Positions 52,054-61,678 of a stretch of 64,000 nt of DNA are shown here, piece by piece. Positions within the stretch are counted from its first letter, which is position 1, and every line of letters starts with the position of its first letter. A program made the position numbers and the translations under genes. A model generated the notes under the pieces. The model saw only the letters and a program-made list of their open reading frames with translations, ran no database searches and had not been told where the DNA came from. Source of the DNA: Alloiococcus otitis ATCC 51267 (lineage in GTDB: Bacteria > Bacillota > Bacilli > Lactobacillales > Carnobacteriaceae_A); NCBI RefSeq assembly GCF_000315445.1, contig NZ_JH992959.1:182953-246952 (forward strand), given 5' to 3'.

Positions 52054-52702
52054 CTTATCTTCCTCCTTGTAGTGATTTCATTTTTATCTTACCCTATCCT
52101 TAACTCGATAGCTAGTGAAATTTTAAAAATATAGGTCTAGTTTTGCCTTATTAACAGTATTTAAGAGGAAAACATTGCTCAATTATTGGCAAAATGAAAT
52201 GATCACTCTTAATACTTGCTTATTTCAATGGGGTGTAGCAGTCTATTTATGGCTAACTTATAAGAAAAAATACCAGGGATAAAATCCCATGGAATCAAGC
52301 TTTCCTTAAGCCTTTTCATAAAAATTAAATACGGGTTAGTATCATTATCATAGAGCCTTTGAAATCGGTGTCACAATTTTATGAATTTACTTTGACAAGC
52401 CCCCCAATAATAGTGTATATTTAAACCAATGACAAGATTATAGATGGAGGGATGCTTTTGGTCGACCAAGTCCATACTATGATAGGTCCATTATAACTTG
52501 TAATGAGACCACTGGGCTATTGCCTAGAAAAGATTTGGAAGGATAGGCTTTTATGTCAAAAAGAAAGCGTTTTTAATCCTGTGTAGGCCAAGTCTAGGAA
52601 GGAGATTCGTACCACTTATCAATAAAAATCTATCCGTCATTTCAAGCTAAGCAGAAGATGACAAAGAGACCTAAAAATATTATTTATAAAGGAGCAATTA
52701 TT
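52054..52702. other. Intergenic region before the OFA transporter
   Basis: About 650 bases without a supported gene between divergent genes. It is AT-rich, and a weak cre-like site (AGAAAGCGTTTTTA) is at 52562-52575, about 130 bases before the transporter. No RNA element is recognised. Confidence 0.5.
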
Positions 52703-54001
52703 ATGTCACAAGATTTAAAGAAGCATGACGGTGTCTACCCAGGTTGGTGGATAGTCGTCACCGGATTCCTAGCAATGGCTATTATCTTCCCAGCCGGTCT
52801 AGCTCTTATGAGTGTCTTGATCGGGCCGATTGCTGAATCCTTTGACGTACCCACATCCACCGTTTCCATCCAATTCTCCATGATCACCCTCTTCTCGATG
52901 TTCGGGTCCATGACCTCAGGTTACTTCTTCGATAAATTTGGGATGAAGAAAACCATGCTGGCATCAACTTTAATCGCTATTATTGGTTTCCTTGCATTAG
53001 CCTTCTCCCCAACCATTTACTTAAACTATGTTATTGCAGCCATCATGGGTTTTGCCCTTCCATTGGTAACCAATGTGGGGATTTCAGTTATCGTGAACGT
53101 CTGGTTTGGTAAGAAACTAGCAGGTAACGCTGTTGGGATTGCCATGACCGGTAGTGGTTTTGGTGCCATGATCTTGACCCCAGTTATGACCCAAATTATT
53201 GAAAACTTTGAAGCCAGCTGGCGGGCCGGTTACATCTTCCTAGCCATCCTGTCTACCCTGATCGTTTTGCCTTTTGTCATTTTCGCCATTAAAGAAAGCC
53301 CTGAAGCAGAAGGCATCCAAAAAATTGGGACTGGGTCACCTGATGGTGAAAGTGGTGGCTCTTCCGTCAAAGAAGACAGTAACTACGGGATTACCCTCAG
53401 CAAGGCCAAATCAACTGCAGCCTTTTATATCACAGCCTTCATTATTATTGTTGGTTCCCTAGTTGGTTTGATTTTCTTCACCATTGCTTACGAATACTTT
53501 GTAGAAACTGGATTTTCACCTGAATTTGCCTCTATCCTCCTATCTGTCCAAGCGGCAGCCGTTATTGTGGGTAAATACTTCATGGGGGCTTTAAGTGACC
53601 GGACCAATGCCTTTGTTTCTACCTTTATCGTTGCTGCCTTCATGCTAGCTGGTGTCCTATGCATTATGTTGGTCAACGGTAGCCAAGTCTTAGCAGTTAT
53701 TGCCATGCTCTTGTTTGGGATCGGGAACGCTATTGGTACCATTTCCGTCCCTACTCTTACCCAAGATGTCTTTGGGAATGTTAACTACAGTAAGATCGTT
53801 GGTTTAATGACAACCTTTGCAGGTTTAGGTGCAGCAGTTGGTCCTATCCTTACTTCTACCATCCTAGACCTCTCAGGCAGCTTCATGGTTCCTTGGTCTG
53901 TAGCGGCAGGTGCTTTAATCCTAGCCCTCATCCTAACCGTTGTCCTAAGCCGAATCAGCAAGAACATGGAAGAACAACGCCTTCCTTCTAATAACCAATA
54001 A
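52703..54001 (+). CDS. MFS transporter, OFA (oxalate/formate antiporter) family
   Basis: The 432-residue protein starts at ATG 52703, which has AAAGGAG in front; the frame upstream has no homology. It has about 12 hydrophobic segments, with 'YPGWWIVVTGFLAMAIIFPA' at the start, a hallmark of the OFA group, and 'SGYFFDKFGMKKTMLASTLI' (motif A). The central loop is polar (about 205-250). It probably exchanges a mono- or dicarboxylate. A carboxylate substrate would fit the neighbouring acid-activation genes. Confidence 0.85.
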   Translation: MSQDLKKHDGVYPGWWIVVTGFLAMAIIFPAGLALMSVLIGPIAESFDVPTSTVSIQFSMITLFSMFGSMTSGYFFDKFGMKKTMLASTLIAIIGFLALAFSPTIYLNYVIAAIMGFALPLVTNVGISVIVNVWFGKKLAGNAVGIAMTGSGFGAMILTPVMTQIIENFEASWRAGYIFLAILSTLIVLPFVIFAIKESPEAEGIQKIGTGSPDGESGGSSVKEDSNYGITLSKAKSTAAFYITAFIIIVGSLVGLIFFTIAYEYFVETGFSPEFASILLSVQAAAVIVGKYFMGALSDRTNAFVSTFIVAAFMLAGVLCIMLVNGSQVLAVIAMLLFGIGNAIGTISVPTLTQDVFGNVNYSKIVGLMTTFAGLGAAVGPILTSTILDLSGSFMVPWSVAAGALILALILTVVLSRISKNMEEQRLPSNNQ

Positions 54002-54040
54002 GATGATTTTCTTTAGACAAGGATAAGCAACCACACATCA

Positions 54041-54078
54041 AAACCTTGACCAAGACCCTAAGTGTCTGGTCAAGGTTT
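54041..54078. terminator. First terminator after the transporter
   Basis: AACCTTGACCA and TGGTCAAGGTT form an 11-bp stem between convergent genes; no long T run on the plus strand. Confidence 0.65.
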
Positions 54079-54084
54079 CCTATT

Positions 54085-54118
54085 AAAAAGGACTTGCTAA
54101 AACTTAGCAAGTCCTTTT
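54085..54118. terminator. Second terminator between convergent genes
   Basis: AAAAGGACTTGCT and AGCAAGTCCTTTT form a 13-bp stem with T4 on the plus strand and T5 on the minus strand. It should end both the transporter and the aro operon. Confidence 0.75.
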
Positions 54119-54142
54119 AATATGGCCTACAAAAGTTAGCTG

Positions 54143-54859
54143 TTAGCGGAAACCGAATTTGGCGAGGTCGGTCTGGATAGCTTGGGACACCTGGTCATTA
54201 GGGTAAGTGTAGTCATCAATGACTGCTACATTCCGGACCCCCATCAGGGCATTGCTGATAAAACATTCATCGAAACTGGCCAAGTCTTGGGCCGGGATCA
54301 CGGCTTCTTCAATGGCGTAATTTTCAAGCAAGTAAGCCCGCATAGTGCCTGCTAGGAGACCAGAGGAGAGGGCTGGGGTATAAATTTTTCCGTCCTTGAC
54401 CAAGAAAATATTGGCAAAGCAAGTTTCTGCCAGCTGGCCAGATTCATTAACAAAGAGGGCTGTATCAAAGCCCTGGTCTTTGGCTAAGTGGTCTTCCAAA
54501 ATATTTTCATAGTAGGCCAAGCTCTTGTGGTAGATGAGTTTAGAAGTAGTGTTTCTTTGGACATTGGAAATGGTTAAGTGGAACTTGCCTTGGTTATCCT
54601 GGTAGGGGTCTGGTCGGTGGGTGAGGATAAAGTTGTCATCAGATACCATCAGCTTTAAAGCAAAATTGTCCCCATCAACCTGGTTAATGTAGTCGAAGAT
54701 ACGATCTTGATCCAGCTCTTGCTCAATGCCAAAAAATTCCAAACTAGACGCCAGCCGGGATAAGTGGGCCTGCAAAAAGAGGGGGCGGTTACCCACCACC
54801 TTGATGGTTTCAAATGCCCCCTTACCAAAGGAAAATCCTTGGTCAAATTCAATTTTCAT
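54143..54859 (-). CDS. pabC: 4-amino-4-deoxychorismate lyase
   Basis: The 238-residue class IV PLP enzyme makes 4-aminobenzoate and pyruvate from aminodeoxychorismate. The PLP Lys is at 112 in 'YHKSLAYYENILED'; 'LAETCFANIFLVKDGKIYTP' and 'LLAGTMRAYLL' are typical. It is shorter than most members at the start. Overlap with aroF by 11 bases and the upstream pabAB gene support PABA (folate) synthesis rather than branched-chain transamination. Confidence 0.88.
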   Translation of the reverse strand: MKIEFDQGFSFGKGAFETIKVVGNRPLFLQAHLSRLASSLEFFGIEQELDQDRIFDYINQVDGDNFALKLMVSDDNFILTHRPDPYQDNQGKFHLTISNVQRNTTSKLIYHKSLAYYENILEDHLAKDQGFDTALFVNESGQLAETCFANIFLVKDGKIYTPALSSGLLAGTMRAYLLENYAIEEAVIPAQDLASFDECFISNALMGVRNVAVIDDYTYPNDQVSQAIQTDLAKFGFR

Positions 54860-55628
54860 TATATCCCCTCACTTGGTCTGCAATTCTGCGGTAAGTGATG
54901 TAGTCAATGGTTTGGGCCGCATCCGTCCAGGCCTCATCAGGCTGGGAGTGGACTTCTACCATGACCCCATCTGCTCCCATGGCCAAGGCTGCCTTGGTCA
55001 TGGGTTCAATTAATTGCCGCTTGCCTGTCCCGTGACTGGGGTCAACGATAACTGGATAGCCTGTTTTTTCCTTAATTAAGTAGGCACCAGCCAGGTCCTG
55101 GGTATTGCGGGTTTCCGTCTCAAAGGTCCGGATCCCCCGCTCACAGAAGATAATCTGGTCATTGCCTTCTTGCTCAATGTACTTAGCGGCCATCTCCCAC
55201 TCATGGAGAGTAGCAGACAAACCACGTTTTAACAGGACTGGTTTGCCACTAGCTCCTACCTTCTTCAATAAAGAGTAGTTGTACATGTTCCGGGCCCCGA
55301 TTTGGAAAATATCGGCATAGTCGGTCATGATCTCGACATGGTCTTCACTCAAAACCTCCGTCACGATCGGCAAACCAGTCTCTTCCGAAGCTTCTTTCAA
55401 ATAATCCAGCCCCTCAAAGCCTAGGCCTTGGAAGGTGTCAGGCTTGGTTCGTGGTTTGAAGGCCCCGCCCCGCAGAAGGTCAACTCCGATTTTTTTCAAG
55501 GACTTGGCTTCTTCTAGAATATGGTCTCTTGATTCAATTGAACAAGGACCCGCGATCAGGACAGCTTGACCTTGTCCGATAACTAAATCTTTTACCTTCA
55601 CAACTTTTTGATTTGCTGGCATCCCCAT
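54849..55628 (-). CDS. aroF: 3-deoxy-7-phosphoheptulonate synthase (type I beta)
   Basis: The 259-residue enzyme makes DAHP from erythrose 4-phosphate and PEP. Signature motifs are 'IAGPCSIESRDHILEEAKSL', 'RGGAFKPRTKPDTFQGLG', 'QIGARNMYNYSLLKKVG' and the metal site 'VDPSHGTGKRQLI' with 'GADGVMVEVH'. It has the short AroF/KDO8P-like core without a chorismate mutase or ACT domain, so it may be insensitive to aromatic amino acids. It lies near the end of the aro operon. Confidence 0.93.
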   Translation of the reverse strand: MGMPANQKVVKVKDLVIGQGQAVLIAGPCSIESRDHILEEAKSLKKIGVDLLRGGAFKPRTKPDTFQGLGFEGLDYLKEASEETGLPIVTEVLSEDHVEIMTDYADIFQIGARNMYNYSLLKKVGASGKPVLLKRGLSATLHEWEMAAKYIEQEGNDQIIFCERGIRTFETETRNTQDLAGAYLIKEKTGYPVIVDPSHGTGKRQLIEPMTKAALAMGADGVMVEVHSQPDEAWTDAAQTIDYITYRRIADQVRGYNEN

Positions 55629-55630
55629 TT

Positions 55631-57655
55631 TTATTCCCCCTCATTACTTCCTTCAATCTTAATTGGGTCATCAGTTTGGTAATAAGCTTGCAAGGCGGAT
55701 AAGGCCCCCTTAGCTTTTAAAACAACTTCATCAAACTCTTCTTCCGGATCTGATAGCATGACAATCGCACCCCCTAGGCCTATACTTGCCTTGTCTGCTT
55801 CCACCACACTGGTCCGGATGACAATGTTGAAGTCCATAGTGGAGTTGTTGGCCAAAAAGCCAATGGTCCCGGAATAGATCCCTCTTGGAACATCTTCTAA
55901 GTCGTCAATAATTTCCAGGGTTCTTTTTTTAGGGGCCCCTGTCATGGACCCTCCCGGGAAGGTATTTTCTAGCACCTCGACCACGTCTATGTCTTCCTTT
56001 ACCCGTCCTGAAACCGTGGTAACCAACTGGTGGAGGGTGGAGTAAGTTTCCACATCCATGAGTTTGGGCACTTCAACCGACCCGATTTCACAAAAACGTC
56101 CCAGGTCATTGCGCAAGAGATCAACAATCATCAGGTTTTCCGCCTTGGTTTTCTCTTCACTGCGAAGACCTTCAATCAAGTCCTGGTCTTCTTGATCATC
56201 TGTCCCTCGTCGAACCGTCCCCTTGATGGGTTTGGTGGTCACGACCCGGTCCTGGTCGACATTGATAAATCGTTCCATGGAAGAAGAAAGAACTTGAAAG
56301 CCATCTAAGGGTAGGAAGGCAGAGTACTGGCCAGGGCTTTCCCGGCGCAGGTGTTTGTAATAGGTTAGGCCATCAATCTGACCCTCAATATCCAGTCGGT
56401 TGGTCAAACAAACTTCATAGCTTTCCCCAGCCTTGATCAAGTCTTGAATGGTTTCAATGTCTTTGATATAGTCTGCTTTGTTTTTGACGAAGGCTAGTCG
56501 TGGAAAGTCTTGCTTGCCTATTGGGCCTGCTTGCTTGGCTTCTACTGCCTGATTTAGCCTATCTTTGACTTCTTGAATCCAGTCTTGGTCATCCTGGTAG
56601 GAGAGGAAGTAAAGGTCTTTTTCCTGGTGGTCATAGACCAAGGCCCGGTCACAATAAGTAAAATAAGCATCCGGATAGGGTGACTGGTGCTTGTTGTGGA
56701 CCTGGACTGTATCTTTTTTGACCTCATAGCCGATGTAGCCAATATAGCCCAACTGAAAGTCAAAGGGCAAGGCCGGCTCGTAAGGCCATTTAGGTCTGTT
56801 AGCTTTTAAGTAAGAAAAAATGTCAGTCTGGAAACTTTCAACTGGCTTGGACTGGCTATCCTGCTTTTTCACTGCTTTTTGGTCGACATCGTATTTTAAA
56901 GTGTGGCCTCGCTTCGGCCCAGCCATGCCAAAGATGGAAAACCGGGACAGGCCAGACTCCACCTTGCTGGAGTCGAGCCAAAGTACTTGGTCATCAATCT
57001 TGGCCAATTGATCGTAGAGGTCTTGGCTGTCCCTAGTTCCCGGAACTTTTTCATAATAAAGACTGGACTGGTTATAGTAGTCCTGGCACAAGGCCATAAA
57101 GTTTTCCATCATTTTTTCCCCATACTGGGTGGCAATGGATTCTGGATGGAATTGGACCCCATAGATAGGCTTGGTCTTGTGGGACAGGGCCATGACAATC
57201 CCGTCATCGGTTCTAGCATCAATTTGAATATTCTCCAACTCCTTGTCTTCACAGACGATGGAGTGGTAGCGGTTGACCTCAAAACCTTGGTCAATGCCGT
57301 CAAAGATATTTTTCCCATTATGGTAGACCGAACTCTGCCGACCATGCATGGGGACAGCAGCTCCCACTAAGTTGCCGCCGTTATAGTAATAAATGCCTTG
57401 GTGGCCCAGGCAGATGCCAAAGATGGGCTTATCCAGTTCCTCAATCACTTGCCGGCATAAGCCGAAGTCCTTGTCCCGGTCCGGACTACCAGGTCCCGGT
57501 GAAATAATGACATTATCAAAGTCGAGATCCAATAGTTCTTGGTAGGTCATCTGGTCATTTTTAATCACCATGGGCTCTTTCCCGGTGACCTTCCCAATAA
57601 GCTGGTATAAGTTGTAAGTATAAGAATCATAGTTATCGATAATGAGTGACTTCAT
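55631..57655 (-). CDS. pabAB: Aminodeoxychorismate synthase, PabA-PabB fusion
   Basis: The 674-residue protein joins a glutamine amidotransferase (residues about 1-190) with a chorismate-binding component I. The triad is Cys82 (GICLGHQ), His170 and Glu172 (QFHPES). In the second half 'PIKGTVRRGTDDQEDQ' has the Lys of PabB-type enzymes in the PIKGT motif, and 'LIVDLLRND'-type and 'FPGGSMTGAPKKRTLEIID' motifs follow. With pabC next door it serves folate, not tryptophan. Fusions of this kind are known in fungi, plants and some bacteria. Confidence 0.93.
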   Translation of the reverse strand: MKSLIIDNYDSYTYNLYQLIGKVTGKEPMVIKNDQMTYQELLDLDFDNVIISPGPGSPDRDKDFGLCRQVIEELDKPIFGICLGHQGIYYYNGGNLVGAAVPMHGRQSSVYHNGKNIFDGIDQGFEVNRYHSIVCEDKELENIQIDARTDDGIVMALSHKTKPIYGVQFHPESIATQYGEKMMENFMALCQDYYNQSSLYYEKVPGTRDSQDLYDQLAKIDDQVLWLDSSKVESGLSRFSIFGMAGPKRGHTLKYDVDQKAVKKQDSQSKPVESFQTDIFSYLKANRPKWPYEPALPFDFQLGYIGYIGYEVKKDTVQVHNKHQSPYPDAYFTYCDRALVYDHQEKDLYFLSYQDDQDWIQEVKDRLNQAVEAKQAGPIGKQDFPRLAFVKNKADYIKDIETIQDLIKAGESYEVCLTNRLDIEGQIDGLTYYKHLRRESPGQYSAFLPLDGFQVLSSSMERFINVDQDRVVTTKPIKGTVRRGTDDQEDQDLIEGLRSEEKTKAENLMIVDLLRNDLGRFCEIGSVEVPKLMDVETYSTLHQLVTTVSGRVKEDIDVVEVLENTFPGGSMTGAPKKRTLEIIDDLEDVPRGIYSGTIGFLANNSTMDFNIVIRTSVVEADKASIGLGGAIVMLSDPEEEFDEVVLKAKGALSALQAYYQTDDPIKIEGSNEGE

Positions 57656-58095
57656 CCTTGTTCCTCCAAATAGTCTCTAAGGTAGTTTATAGCCTTGCGG
57701 TAGCCTGCAATGCCCAAGTTTTCAAATGACTGGATGGCAAAGTCCCTGACATAGTTGACTTGGCGGAAGTCTTCCCGTTTGGATAAGTTTGACAAGTGGA
57801 CTTCCACTGTCGGCAACTCAACGGCCTTCAAGACATCCAAAAGGGCAATGCTAGTGTGGGTGTAGGCTGCCGGATTGATGACAATCCCGTCTGCATCCTG
57901 GTAGTTGGCTTGGATAAAATCAACCAAGTCCCCTTCATGGTTAGACTGGAAGTGGGTTAGCTCAACCCCTAATTCTGCCTGGACTTGGTCGAGTAAGTCC
58001 AATAAGGCTTGGTAACTTTCCTGGCCATAGACCTCTACTTCTCTGACTCCTAGTAGGTTAATATTGGGACCATTAATCACTAAAATTCTCATCAT
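57652..58095 (-). CDS. aroQ: 3-dehydroquinate dehydratase, type II
   Basis: The 147-residue enzyme has 'LVINGPNINLLGVREVEVYG' with the catalytic Tyr at the end of this motif, 'HFQSNHEGDLVDFI' and 'INPAAYTHTSIALLDVLKA', and 'VEVHLSN' with a conserved His. It is the dodecameric type II form. It overlaps aroE/K by 23 bases and pabAB by 4 bases. Confidence 0.94.
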   Translation of the reverse strand: MMRILVINGPNINLLGVREVEVYGQESYQALLDLLDQVQAELGVELTHFQSNHEGDLVDFIQANYQDADGIVINPAAYTHTSIALLDVLKAVELPTVEVHLSNLSKREDFRQVNYVRDFAIQSFENLGIAGYRKAINYLRDYLEEQG

Positions 58096-59365
58096 CAGCC
58101 AAACCTTTCCATATCAAGTCTAGGGTTGCCTCTTTGTCTTCTACAACATCCACTTGTAAATCAGCCAGGCCTTCATATAAGGGGCGCCTTGCTTGGGCCA
58201 TCTGTTTGAGACTGGTTAGGTTCTTGGACAAGGGCCGCTTGCTAGTATCCAGCTTGTCCACTGGCCGGTTGAGATAAACCAGGAATGAATTTTGGGCTAG
58301 CATAAGCCGGTTGGCCCTTCTTAAGACAGATCCACCCCCTGTTGCAATCACCTGGCCCCCTTCTTTGCTAACTTCTGCTAGGACCTGGCTTTCCAGTTGG
58401 CGGAAGTAGTCTTCACCGTATTGGTTAAAAAGACTAGGAATGGTCGTGCCTGCCCGCTCTTCCACCAGCTGGTCGATGTCTAAGACCGGGCGACCGGTCT
58501 TTTGACCTAGGAGTTGGGCCATGGTCGTCTTGCCCGAAGCTGGCATCCCAATCAGCGCAATATTTGCCAGGTCTTTTTTGACCTTGGAATAAACATGGGC
58601 CAGTAATGCTTCTTCTAAGTCTTGGCCCGTAAAGATTTGGCAGGCATAAAAAGCCTGGGCGACCAGCATCAAAAGGCCCGACATGATCTTGACCCCTTTT
58701 TCTTTGGCCTCTAGGAGGAGCTTAGTCTTTAAGGGATTATAGATCAAGTCAATGACACTGTCTAAATGTTGAAAGTTGGCCAGGTCAATCTTGGATTCCA
58801 GATTATGGGGGTACATGCCAACCGGAGTGGCATTGATAATGGTGTCAAAGTCTTGAAACTGGTCAAGCATATAGTAATCCTTGGGCCCGGACCGACTTAT
58901 CACAATGATTTCTTGAGCTGAATGGTCCTTGGCATAAGTCTGGACCATCTTGCTGGCCCCGCCACTACCTAAAACCATGACTTTTTTACCCTTTAAATGG
59001 ATCCCATAGGCTTTCAAGCTGTGGGCAAAGCCCAGGTAGTCGGTATTATAGCCTAGTAAGTGGCCGTTCTGGTTGACGATGGTGTTGACGGCCCCAATTT
59101 CCTGGGCCCTTGGGTCAACGTAGTCCAAATAGTACATGACTGTTTCTTTATAGGGAATGGTCACATTAATCCCTTTAAAGCTTCTTTGCTTCATAAATGC
59201 TTCTAAGTCCTGGGCTGGAATATTAACGAGCCGGTAGGAATAGTAGCCAAAAGCTTCATGAATTTCTTGGGATTTACTATGGGAGAGACTTGCCCCAATC
59301 AAACCGTAGTCAAACTGCCCCAGGTCAGCTAAGTTAACTGGGTCTTGGTCTTTCTTCTGTCTCAT
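58073..59365 (-). CDS. aroE-aroK: Shikimate dehydrogenase-shikimate kinase fusion
   Basis: The 430-residue protein has an N-terminal shikimate dehydrogenase (about 15-265) with 'GLIGASLSHSKSQEIHEAFG', the catalytic Lys73 in 'INVTIPYKETVMYYLD' and the NADP site 'VMVLGSGGASKMVQTYA'. The C-terminal kinase (about 266-430) has Walker A 'LIGMPASGKTTMAQLLG' and 'VLDIDQLVEERAGTTI'. It therefore carries out two consecutive steps of the shikimate pathway in one chain. Such fusion of E and K is uncommon in bacteria. Confidence 0.93.
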   Translation of the reverse strand: MRQKKDQDPVNLADLGQFDYGLIGASLSHSKSQEIHEAFGYYSYRLVNIPAQDLEAFMKQRSFKGINVTIPYKETVMYYLDYVDPRAQEIGAVNTIVNQNGHLLGYNTDYLGFAHSLKAYGIHLKGKKVMVLGSGGASKMVQTYAKDHSAQEIIVISRSGPKDYYMLDQFQDFDTIINATPVGMYPHNLESKIDLANFQHLDSVIDLIYNPLKTKLLLEAKEKGVKIMSGLLMLVAQAFYACQIFTGQDLEEALLAHVYSKVKKDLANIALIGMPASGKTTMAQLLGQKTGRPVLDIDQLVEERAGTTIPSLFNQYGEDYFRQLESQVLAEVSKEGGQVIATGGGSVLRRANRLMLAQNSFLVYLNRPVDKLDTSKRPLSKNLTSLKQMAQARRPLYEGLADLQVDVVEDKEATLDLIWKGLADDENFSD

Positions 59366-60453
59366 CTTTCCTTGTCCCCTTCGATTAGGAGGTCCAAAAT
59401 GGCGATAGCGGTCACCATTTCAAGGGCAACTGCTGCCCGGGGAACAATAGAGGGATCATGCCGTCCTTCAATTTTGAGTTGGGTGTTGGTTTTATTCTTG
59501 AGAGAGATCGTATCTTGGACCTTACCAATAGAAGAAGTGGGTTTAACCGGCACTCGAAAGACAATCGGCATGGAAGAGGTCAAGCCACCAATGACTCCAC
59601 CGTGGTTGTTGGTCTTGGTTTTCACCTGGTCGCCATCGTAATAATAGGGGTCATTGTGTTCACTTCCTCGCATTTCAGCTGCCTTAAAGCCACTGCCAAA
59701 TTCAATCCCCTTGACAGCGGGGACCGAAAAGATGGCGGAGGCCAATTGGGACTCAACTGAATGAAAGCGAGGCTGACCGTAACCGACAGGCATATTTAAA
59801 ACCACCACTTCTACAATCCCCCCAATGGAATCCTCCTCTTCCTTAACCTTTAGGATCTCTTCTTGCATGGCAGCCTTGGCCTGGTCGTCTAAAGTAGGCA
59901 GATCATCGTTTTTCAATTTTTCCAGCCGGTCTAGGTCAATAGTCGAATAGTCTACTTCCACATCATGGGCCTGGCCGATTTGCTTGACCCGTGAAAAAAC
60001 CCGGACATTTCTCTGTTGTAAAAGGTCTTCAGCAATCGAGCCTGCAATGACCATGGGAGCGGTCATCCGGCCTGAAAATTGCCCCCCACCCCTAATGTCA
60101 TTGTGGCCCTGGTACTTGACATAGGCTGGGTAGTCGGAATGGGATGGCCGGGGCTTGTCCCGTATATCATCATAATCTTTACTTTTCTTGTCCTTGTTTT
60201 CGATAATAGCACAGATAGGAGCCCCACAAGTGACACCATCCACTTCACCGCTGACAATTTTGAACTCGTCTAGCTCCTTACGCGGGGTCGAATACTTATT
60301 TTTTCCTGGCCGTCTCCGATACATATTTCGCCGGATCAAATCATAATTAATTTCATAACCCGCCTGGATCCCATCGATGACAACACCAATGGACTGGGAG
60401 TGAGACTGGCCAAACAAGGTGAGTTTATAATTTTTTCCCATATCATAAGACAT
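59362..60453 (-). CDS. aroC: Chorismate synthase
   Basis: The 363-residue FMN enzyme forms chorismate from EPSP. Its motif 1 is 'LFGQSHSQSIGVVIDGIQAG', a variant of GESHG; motif 2 is 'RGGGQFSGRMTAPMVIAGSI', and motif 3 'IEGRHDPSIVPRAAVALEM' is well conserved. The His of motif 1 and Asp of motif 3 are present. It overlaps aroE/K by 4 bases and aroA by 11, so translation is coupled. Confidence 0.94.
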   Translation of the reverse strand: MSYDMGKNYKLTLFGQSHSQSIGVVIDGIQAGYEINYDLIRRNMYRRRPGKNKYSTPRKELDEFKIVSGEVDGVTCGAPICAIIENKDKKSKDYDDIRDKPRPSHSDYPAYVKYQGHNDIRGGGQFSGRMTAPMVIAGSIAEDLLQQRNVRVFSRVKQIGQAHDVEVDYSTIDLDRLEKLKNDDLPTLDDQAKAAMQEEILKVKEEEDSIGGIVEVVVLNMPVGYGQPRFHSVESQLASAIFSVPAVKGIEFGSGFKAAEMRGSEHNDPYYYDGDQVKTKTNNHGGVIGGLTSSMPIVFRVPVKPTSSIGKVQDTISLKNKTNTQLKIEGRHDPSIVPRAAVALEMVTAIAILDLLIEGDKER

Positions 60454-61678
60454 CTACTTTTCCTCCTAATGATTTAAAATCTTCAAAAAAACCAGGGTAG
60501 GATTTTTCCACACTGTGGCTATCAATCACGGTAACTGGACCATCGGCAAAAGTTGCTGCAATGCTAGCAGCCATAGCAATCCGGTGGTCGTTGTGGGCAT
60601 GGACTGTACAGGACTGGTAGTGGTCAACTCCTGTAAAGCTAAAAGAATCTTCCCCTATGTCCACCTTGACCCCTAAGTTTTCTAACATCTGGCTAGTGGA
60701 AAGGACTCGGTCACTTTCTTTTAACCGCAGTCGTTTGGTATGGACCACCTGGGTTTTGGTGTAACATAAGCCGGCCAAGACACAGAGGATGGGAACAGTA
60801 TCGGGCATGTCTCTGGCATCCAGGCTGACTTTTTCCTGGCTGGGATGCCGTTTAACTAAGTGAAAGTCTTTTTGCGACATATTCTCATAGCCCAGGCTTT
60901 GTAAAAAAGTCAAAGCCTGGCGGTCCCCCTGCTTGGAATCAGGGTTTAAGCCCTGCACCTCAACACCGCCTGCAAGGAAAAAGAGGGCATTGGACCAATC
61001 CTTTTCGACTTGATAGTAACGAGCTTGGAAGGGGCCTTGGCAAGTGTAAGTTGAGCCTTCTTGCTTAACCTGAACACCAAAGTGGGCCATAACATCTATG
61101 GTCATATCAATATAAGGCTTGGACTCCATAGCCGTAGTAATATCAATTTGAGCTGGTTGGCTAGCAATACCAGATGCAAGGAGGAAGCCTGAGATAAATT
61201 GGGAGCTAATATTCCCTGGCAAGCTAAAGTGATAGTCCTCAAGCTTGCCCTTTAAAAAGATAGACGGCCCCTGTTGGGAAATCGCCACCCCATGCTTAGG
61301 AAAGCTGTCAAAGTAAACCACATTAGTCCGGTTAATTAGACTACCGGACCGGATAACTTCCGCTTCTATCCCTAAAGCAGCCAAAATCGGCAATAAAAGT
61401 CTTAAAGTCGTCCCGCTTTCGCCAACGGGAATCCTAGCTGGACTTGTATACTGGTCTGGCGGACAAATGTAGTAGTGACTGCCTTCTTGCTTAACCTCCA
61501 CTCCTATGGCTTTAACTGCTCTTAGAGAAGCCTCAATATCCTTGGACAGGTGGTTGATAACAAGCTGTGACGCTCCTTTTGACAGGGCGGCACAAAAAAT
61601 AGCTCGGTGGGCATAAGACTTAGAAGAAATGCCATCTATTGCCCCTTGTAACTTTTCCTTGCCAATCATTCTATCCAT
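60443..61678 (-). CDS. aroA: 5-enolpyruvylshikimate 3-phosphate synthase
   Basis: The 411-residue EPSP synthase has the N-terminal 'DGISSKSYAHRAIFCAALSK' with the PEP/shikimate-binding Lys and Arg, 'GESGTTLRLLLPILAALG', 'RLRLKESDRVLSTSQM' and the C-terminal 'HNDHRIAMAASIAATF'. The 'GESGTTLRL' in place of GNSGTT suggests a class II-like enzyme. It overlaps both neighbours slightly. Confidence 0.94.
   Translation of the reverse strand: MDRMIGKEKLQGAIDGISSKSYAHRAIFCAALSKGASQLVINHLSKDIEASLRAVKAIGVEVKQEGSHYYICPPDQYTSPARIPVGESGTTLRLLLPILAALGIEAEVIRSGSLINRTNVVYFDSFPKHGVAISQQGPSIFLKGKLEDYHFSLPGNISSQFISGFLLASGIASQPAQIDITTAMESKPYIDMTIDVMAHFGVQVKQEGSTYTCQGPFQARYYQVEKDWSNALFFLAGGVEVQGLNPDSKQGDRQALTFLQSLGYENMSQKDFHLVKRHPSQEKVSLDARDMPDTVPILCVLAGLCYTKTQVVHTKRLRLKESDRVLSTSQMLENLGVKVDIGEDSFSFTGVDHYQSCTVHAHNDHRIAMAASIAATFADGPVTVIDSHSVEKSYPGFFEDFKSLGGKVDVL

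Noticed and set aside
55631..57655. Anthranilate synthase (TrpEG) instead of PabAB
   Set aside because: The PIKGT lysine motif and the adjacent pabC favour aminodeoxychorismate synthase, and no other trp gene is nearby.
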